NCBI GenBank assembly: GCA_020433835.1
Contig: JAGRBY010000291.1
Location: forward strand, 1-8,764
Direction of reading: 5' to 3'
Source of the DNA: Anaerolineae bacterium
GTDB taxonomy: Bacteria; Chloroflexota; Anaerolineae; 4572-78; J111
DNA: 8,764 nt
Notes under the pieces: generated by a model
What the model saw: only the letters and a program-made list of their open reading frames with translations
What the model was told of the DNA's origin: nothing
Databases searched by the model: none
Translations under genes and position numbers: made by a program
Part shown: piece after piece, positions 4,861 to 8,764 of the stretch
How positions within the stretch are numbered: the first letter of the stretch is position 1
Layout of the letters: each line of letters begins with the position of its first letter

Positions 4861-7011
4861 ATGAAGACTGTTGGCTTTACGCCAATCCCTGAACGTATCA
4901 ACCGTATCACTGATGTCGCTTATAATTTGTGGTGGAGTTGGCATCCTGAGGCTCAAGAACTTTTTAAGATGATTGATGCCCAACTTTGGGAAGATGTGTA
5001 CCATAATCCGGTGCTGTTCTTAGCGGCCGTTCGCCAATCTGATCTCGATAAGGCGTCTAACAGCCCTGACTTTATCAAAGCCTACCATGAAATTTTAATT
5101 GCCTTTGATAAATATCAGGTTTATGAGGATACATGGTTCAAAAAGACCTATCCTGATAAGGTTGACAAGCCTATTGCCTATTTTTCAGCCGAGTTCGGGC
5201 TACATGAGTGTTTACCCATTTATTCCGGGGGTTTAGGAATTCTGTCCGGTGACCATACCAAAGAAGCCAGCGATTTGGGCTTGCCCTTTATTGGTGTCGG
5301 TTTTCTTTACCCGCAGGGATACTTCCGGCAGGTTATTACCACCAATGGCGATCAAGAAGCCATCTATACCAAAGTACGCTTTGCCGAAGTTCCGGCCCAG
5401 CCGGCCTTTACCTCAGACGGTAAAGAAGTTGTCGTCTCTGTTTCACTGCCGGCCCGCAACAATTTACCGGACCGACAGGTATTCGCCAAAGTCTACAAAA
5501 TTCAGGTTGGCATTGTGCCGCTCTACCTGATGGATACCGATATCCATCCGAATGCTGAAGAAGACCGTGAACTTTCGGCCCGGCTGTACGGCGGTGACGA
5601 AGAGATGCGTCTGGCCCAGGAGATGGTGCTTGGTATTGGTGGGGTGCGAGCGTTACGCAAATTAGGCATCGAACCGGCTGTGTGGCATATGAATGAAGGG
5701 CACTCGGCCTTTATGGTGTTGGAACGGGCCAGAGAGCTTGTGGCCAAGGGTAAAACCTTTAACGAAGCCGCCGAGGTTATTAAGAAAAGCTCTATTTTCA
5801 CCACCCACACCCCGGTGCCGGCCGGACACGATACATTTCCGTTCCATATGATGGACCGCTACTTCCCAACTTGGCATGAAGATCTTAAGATTAGCCGGGA
5901 TGAATTTTTGAATCTGGCTCGCCAAGATCAAAGCTGGGGACCTTCATTTAGTATGACTGTTTTGGCCCTGAAATTATCGGGCCGGGCTAACGGGGTAAGT
6001 AAACTGCACGGTGAAGTTTCGCGCAAAATGTGGAACTGGCTGTGGCCCAGCAAAGAAACCAAAGATGTGCCGATTTCATACGTAACCAATGGTATTCATA
6101 CGGAAACATGGCTAGCTCCTCAACTCAAGGCGCTGTTTGATAAGCAATTTGGCTCAGACTGGCCGCTCAATATCGATGACCAGGCGATGTGGGACTCCAT
6201 TACGGATGTACCGGATGAAGAAATCTGGGAGATTATGAATAGTTTACGGGCCGAACTGGTCGATTTTATTCGGATGCGAACCCGCCAGCGCATGATCCGC
6301 CTGGGAATGCATCCCAACGAAATTCAGTCGGTTAAAAATCTCTTCAATCCCAACACGCTAACTATCGGCTTTGCACGCCGTTTTGCAACTTATAAACGTG
6401 CCACTCTTATCTTCCACGACACCGAGCGGCTAAAGCGCATTGTCCATGGCAGCGGCGGCGGGCCAGTACAGTTTGTTTTCTCCGGTAAAGCCCACCCACG
6501 TGATGAACCGGGCAAAAACTTCATTCGAGAGGTATACTACCGATCTCATGAAGCTGGGTTGGCCGGACACCTTATTTTCATTGAAGATTACGATATGAAT
6601 GTGTCGCGCCATATGCTAGCCGGGACTGATGTTTGGATGAACACCCCACGCCGGCCGATGGAAGCCAGTGGTACCAGTGGCGAGAAAGCGGGCCTCAACG
6701 GCGCTCCCAACTTCTCTATTTTAGACGGCTGGTGGGACGAAGCCTATAACGGCAAAAACGGCTGGTCAATTGGCGATGCCAGTGCTCACTATAACAGCGA
6801 GTATGACCAGAACCACGCCGATGCAACCTCAATCTACGAGACGTTGGAACAACAGCTTATACCCGCGTTCTACGAGCGTGGTGGCGATGGTGTTCCGCAC
6901 AAGTGGGTACAATTGGTTAAAGAGGCCATTCGCACGGTGGCTCCAGAGTTCAGTATGACACGTATGATTAAAGATTATACGAACCAACTGTACGTACCCA
7001 GTATGGAATAA
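4861..7011 (+). CDS. glgP: Alpha-glucan (glycogen/maltodextrin) phosphorylase, GT35
   Basis: This cytoplasmic PLP enzyme releases glucose-1-phosphate from the non-reducing ends of alpha-1,4-glucans. At 716 residues it belongs to the shorter bacterial/archaeal group rather than the animal/E. coli type. It opens with the DUF3417 N-terminal domain ('RITDVAYNLWWSWHPEAQ', 15-32). Conserved GT35 blocks follow: 'AEFGLHECLPIYSGGLG' (110-126), 'WHMNEGHSAF' (275-284), 'THTPVPAGHDTF' (315-326), 'VTNGIHTETW' (408-417), 'GFARRFATYKRA' (503-514) and 'SGKAHPRDEPGK' (541-552). The PLP lysine is K609 in 'EASGTSGEKAGLNG' (601-614), with 'ILDGWWDE' after it. The ATG has AAGGAG (4846-4851) nine bases upstream. 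No other glycogen gene is nearby. The gene is preceded by a possible attenuator and closed by a shared bidirectional terminator. The exact glucan substrate is not readable from sequence. Confidence 0.95.
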   Translation: MKTVGFTPIPERINRITDVAYNLWWSWHPEAQELFKMIDAQLWEDVYHNPVLFLAAVRQSDLDKASNSPDFIKAYHEILIAFDKYQVYEDTWFKKTYPDKVDKPIAYFSAEFGLHECLPIYSGGLGILSGDHTKEASDLGLPFIGVGFLYPQGYFRQVITTNGDQEAIYTKVRFAEVPAQPAFTSDGKEVVVSVSLPARNNLPDRQVFAKVYKIQVGIVPLYLMDTDIHPNAEEDRELSARLYGGDEEMRLAQEMVLGIGGVRALRKLGIEPAVWHMNEGHSAFMVLERARELVAKGKTFNEAAEVIKKSSIFTTHTPVPAGHDTFPFHMMDRYFPTWHEDLKISRDEFLNLARQDQSWGPSFSMTVLALKLSGRANGVSKLHGEVSRKMWNWLWPSKETKDVPISYVTNGIHTETWLAPQLKALFDKQFGSDWPLNIDDQAMWDSITDVPDEEIWEIMNSLRAELVDFIRMRTRQRMIRLGMHPNEIQSVKNLFNPNTLTIGFARRFATYKRATLIFHDTERLKRIVHGSGGGPVQFVFSGKAHPRDEPGKNFIREVYYRSHEAGLAGHLIFIEDYDMNVSRHMLAGTDVWMNTPRRPMEASGTSGEKAGLNGAPNFSILDGWWDEAYNGKNGWSIGDASAHYNSEYDQNHADATSIYETLEQQLIPAFYERGGDGVPHKWVQLVKEAIRTVAPEFSMTRMIKDYTNQLYVPSME

Positions 7012-7031
7012 GACGAATATTTAAGCTTAAA

Positions 7032-7076
7032 ATGGGGAGATGATAAGTAAAGCCTTATCATCTCCCCATCTATTTT
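7032..7076. terminator. Bidirectional terminator between glgP and dtd
   Basis: A perfect 16-bp stem (ATGGGGAGATGATAAG 7032-7047 with CTTATCATCTCCCCAT 7054-7069) has a 6-nt loop. Rightward it is followed by TATTTT (7071-7076), and leftward on the minus strand by TTTT. It lies between the convergent stops of glgP (7011) and dtd (7075) and should end both transcripts. Confidence 0.85.
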
Positions 7077-7524
7077 ACAATACTTCCGTATCAAGAATAA
7101 TCGTTACCGGCCCGTCATTTTCAATGTAAACCAGCATATTGGCCCCAAAAACGCCGGTCTCAACGCGTTTAACACCCAATGTACCTGCTATCTGCACAAA
7201 CCGAGCAACCAACGGCTCGGCCAGGTCTGGAGCGGCGGCCTGGGTAAAACTGGGTCGGCGGCCTTTTTTGGCATCGGCATACAAAGTAAATTGTGAAATG
7301 ACCAGCAGCTCCCCTTCAACATCCAACAAAGAACGATTCATCTTGCCCTGATCATCCTCAAATACTCTCAGATGTACCGTTTTTTCAGCTAGCTTACGTA
7401 CTTCCTGTTCTCCATCCCCCTGAGTTACTCCCAATAGAATAACGTAGCCGGCTGCTATCTGACCTACAATTTGGTTGTCAACCGAAACATGTCCTTGTTT
7501 GACCCGCTGCAAAACTGCTCTCAT
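7075..7524 (-). CDS. dtd: D-aminoacyl-tRNA deacylase
   Basis: Dtd hydrolyses D-amino acids (D-Tyr and others, also glycine from mischarged tRNA-Ala) from tRNA, so it proofreads chirality in the cytoplasm. The 149-residue length is typical. The active-site signatures are both present: 'SQFTLYAD' (77-84) and the cross-subunit Gly-cis-Pro motif 'NDGPVTIILDT' (136-146). 'KKGRRPSFTQAA' (86-97) and 'TGVFGANMLVYIEN' (123-136) are also conserved. The ATG at 7524 has AGGAG (7537-7533) eight bases upstream. The gene converges with glgP and diverges from the response regulator across 243 bases. No operon partner is visible, and there is nothing to suggest regulation with its neighbours. Confidence 0.96.
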   Translation of the reverse strand: MRAVLQRVKQGHVSVDNQIVGQIAAGYVILLGVTQGDGEQEVRKLAEKTVHLRVFEDDQGKMNRSLLDVEGELLVISQFTLYADAKKGRRPSFTQAAAPDLAEPLVARFVQIAGTLGVKRVETGVFGANMLVYIENDGPVTIILDTEVL

Positions 7525-7767
7525 AAACTATACTCCTAAAATAGCCCAATAACACCCGTAATAGAACATATAAGCGACATTGTAATACTTTCCCTACAGA
7601 CAAACAGCTCTCTATCCGGTATCATATAGTTACATAAGCTAGTTATATAGGATGATTAGCTATATTGGTTACAATAGGGAACTTTCATTACCAATTAATC
7701 TTTATTAACTAGCCTATCTTACTATCAGAGTAGATATTTTGCAGCTTGTAACCGGGGAGGTGCAACT
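7525..7767. promoter_or_regulatory. Divergent control region between dtd and the response regulator
   Basis: This AT-rich spacer must hold promoters for both genes, but no hexamer pair at normal spacing stands out. It contains two near-identical 9-mers, AGTTACATA (7628-7636) and AGTTATATA (7641-7649), repeated every 13 bp. An overlapping inverted repeat, ATATAG/CTATAT (7645-7650/7660-7665), follows. These could be operator sites, for example for the regulator itself, but AT-rich DNA yields such matches readily. Confidence 0.3.
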
Positions 7768-8460
7768 ATGGATGTACTACAACTACAATCCCTTTCAAAA
7801 CCCCGTAATAATGAGAATCTTTTACGTATTTTGCTTGTGGATGATCATATTATATTTCGAAAAGGGGTTGCTTCGTTGATAGGTTATCAGGCTAATTTAA
7901 GCTTGGTTGGCGAAGCAAACAACGGGTTGGAGGGCATACAATTAGCCCGCCAACTTAAGCCCGACATCGTTTTAATGGATATCCGCATGCCGGACATGGA
8001 CGGTTTTGAAGCGACACAGATTATAAAAAAGGAGATGCCTGACATTAAGGTCATCATACTAACCGTTTTGGATGGTGACGATCAACTTTTTACCTCGATC
8101 CAAGTAGGAGCAGACGGCTATTTGCCAAAATGCTTCGAACCCAAGCATTTGTTTGATACATTAGAACAAGTTCGAAAAGAAGAAAAAGCTTTACCTGACG
8201 CCATTGCTACCAAAATTGTTCAAGATTTTTGGCAAACCTCTATAACCGCCAATGAAGACTCATCCAGAAAAATTCTTTCAACCCGAGAGCTGGAGGTTCT
8301 AAAGCTTGTCGCGCGAGGAGAGACCAATCAAGAAATTGCAACAGACCTTGAAATTAGTGAAAATACTGTCAAAAATCACGTACGCAGTATTTTAGAAAAA
8401 TTGAGCGTACGCAATCGCATTCAAGCGGCTGTATACGCTGTTCGAGAGGGTATTATCTAA
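7768..8460 (+). CDS. NarL/FixJ family two-component response regulator
   Basis: The 230-residue protein joins a receiver domain (about 19-135) to a LuxR/GerE-type DNA-binding domain (about 165-230). Receiver residues are all present: acidic pair D25/D26 in 'LLVDDH', phosphoacceptor D71 in 'LMDIRMPDMDG', switch T99 in 'VIILTV' and K121 in 'GYLPK'. The output domain shows 'LSTRELEVLKLVARGETNQEIA' split across 170-191 and the recognition helix 'SENTVKNHVRSILEKL' (197-212). It should be a phosphorylation-switched transcription factor. The ATG has a strong GGAGG (7756-7760) seven bases upstream. No histidine kinase is next to it in this window, so partner and targets are unknown. The first 18 residues are a polar extension before the receiver domain. 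Confidence 0.93.
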   Translation: MDVLQLQSLSKPRNNENLLRILLVDDHIIFRKGVASLIGYQANLSLVGEANNGLEGIQLARQLKPDIVLMDIRMPDMDGFEATQIIKKEMPDIKVIILTVLDGDDQLFTSIQVGADGYLPKCFEPKHLFDTLEQVRKEEKALPDAIATKIVQDFWQTSITANEDSSRKILSTRELEVLKLVARGETNQEIATDLEISENTVKNHVRSILEKLSVRNRIQAAVYAVREGII

Positions 8461-8495
8461 CCTCCACAAGTTTGCATTTTTGTTGTGGTACACAC

Positions 8496-8591
8496 GGGGT
8501 ACATAAGGGTGTCGTGGGCGGAATTTCTAAGCACTTACTTAGGTCGAATGGACTGCTTAGAGTTACAGCAATAACCCTATGTACCCTTTTT
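8496..8591 (+). terminator. Long nested hairpin ending in a T tract, after the response regulator
   Basis: GGGTACATAAGGGT (8497-8510) pairs with ACCCTATGTACCC (8574-8586) in 13 bp with one bulged A, extended by a G-U pair, and TTTTT (8587-8591) follows directly. Within the loop, TCTAAGCA (8526-8533) pairs with TGCTTAGA (8554-8561). It can act as the terminator of the regulator transcript. Its size (about 95 nt) and nested stems are greater than a plain terminator needs, so it may instead be an inverted-repeat insertion or a structured RNA. Confidence 0.5.
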
Positions 8592-8626
8592 GATTCCGGT
8601 TACAGCAACCCCACATCCAAACACGC

Positions 8627-8657
8627 AGATGGCTTCGTCGTTCCTCCTCACCATGAC
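8627..8657 (-). repeat. Dispersed intergenic palindrome of the 'GTCATTGCGAGG...GAAGCAATCT' type
   Basis: On the minus strand the 31-base segment begins GTCATGGTGAGGAGG and ends CGACGAAGCCATCT. From memory this resembles a widespread bacterial intergenic repeat that begins GTCATTGCGAGGAG and ends GACGAAGCAATCT. The outer stem survives as ATGG (8629-8632) with CCAT (8651-8654). Relative to the recalled form, T-A has become G-C in both arms, a compensatory change. The assignment rests on recall of the family, not on a search. Confidence 0.5.
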
Positions 8658-8735
8658 AATAACCGCCAAAAACTTAATTTACGCTGTACACTACCTTTGC
8701 ACTTTAAAGAATTGGGGCCAGAAACCAGGGTTTTT

Positions 8736-8756
8736 AGCGTTAAAGAGAACGCTTTT
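8736..8756 (+). terminator. Small hairpin with T tract at the window edge
   Basis: AGCGTT (8736-8741) pairs with AACGCT (8748-8753) around AAAGAG and is followed by TTT. GGCCA (8716-8720) and TGGCC (8756-8760) could add an outer stem. It may be a weak terminator or part of the leader of the next gene outside the window. Confidence 0.25.
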
Positions 8757-8764
8757 GGCCGCAA

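Larger units (their letters stand above)
8461..8764. other. Region without a convincing gene, downstream of the response regulator
   Basis: These 304 bases hold hairpins and repeats rather than a gene. A small stem CCACAA/TTGTGG (8464-8469/8483-8488) follows the stop. A long nested hairpin with T5 (8496-8591) comes next, then a dispersed-type palindrome (8627-8657) and a hairpin at the window edge. GTTACAGCAA occurs twice (8562-8571 and 8599-8608). A plus-strand frame is open from an ATG at 8629 to the window end, but it starts inside the palindrome and lacks a ribosome site. Confidence 0.5.

Noticed and set aside
4710..4892. 60-residue open frame between the DinB gene and glgP
   Set aside because: It runs through the terminator hairpin and into glgP in another frame, with a TTG start overlapping the previous stop and no family resemblance.
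8629..8764. Plus-strand frame open from ATG 8629 to the window end
   Set aside because: It begins inside a dispersed palindrome, lacks a Shine-Dalgarno site and has no recognisable protein features. A gene starting here cannot be excluded without more sequence.
8648..8764. Minus-strand frame open from the window end to a stop at about 8648-8650, possibly the 3' end of a gene
   Set aside because: About 38 codons with no recognisable motif; the length is within chance, and a hairpin lies within it.
1..8764. CRISPR array or a defence or other large multi-gene system
   Set aside because: No regularly spaced repeats and no nuclease, helicase or cas-like proteins were seen apart from the HicBA pair.

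Overview
The gene set points to a Chloroflexota bacterium, probably Anaerolineae-like. DUF4013, DUF4126 and DUF4190 membrane proteins occur together, there is a DUF3417-type alpha-glucan phosphorylase, and the NarL-type regulator carries a 'GYLPK' motif. Base composition is moderate, and GTG and TTG starts with clear Shine-Dalgarno sites occur. This placement is inferred from protein families. No rRNA or other marker gene is in the window.

Layout. Positions 1-526 hold no gene. They contain a run of hairpins ending in a plus-strand terminator (to 108), an unexplained minus-strand terminator (133-160) with a candidate promoter behind it, and AT-rich DNA with a 13-bp tandem repeat. Next is a hicB-hicA toxin-antitoxin pair (527-978, plus). 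It is convergent with a tyrosine recombinase on the minus strand (986 to about 1906). The recombinase has its own candidate promoter, shielded by a strong minus-strand terminator (1968-2002). Together these look like a small accessory module inserted among housekeeping genes, but no attachment sites could be found.

From about 2020 the window is chromosomal in character. A DUF4013 membrane protein (2262-2933) has a long leader and is followed by a 15-bp hairpin. An 84-bp REPIN-like inverted repeat (3018-3101) abuts a near-consensus promoter (3105-3133). That promoter should drive a three-gene operon: DUF4126, DUF4190 and a DinB-fold protein (3263-4713). A structured terminator or attenuator (4749-4803) precedes glgP (4861-7011). 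glgP and dtd (7075-7524, minus) converge on a 16-bp bidirectional terminator. dtd diverges from an orphan NarL/FixJ response regulator (7768-8460). The last 304 bases hold no convincing gene: there is a long nested hairpin with a U tract, a relic of a known class of dispersed intergenic palindrome, and a small hairpin at the edge.

Functionally, glgP mobilises stored or imported alpha-glucan, dtd is translation quality control, and the regulator would answer a kinase that is not in view. The two membrane/DinB transcription units have no assigned function. No known defence or other large system is visible. The most unusual material is non-coding: the inverted-repeat elements, the orphan terminators and the structured leaders.
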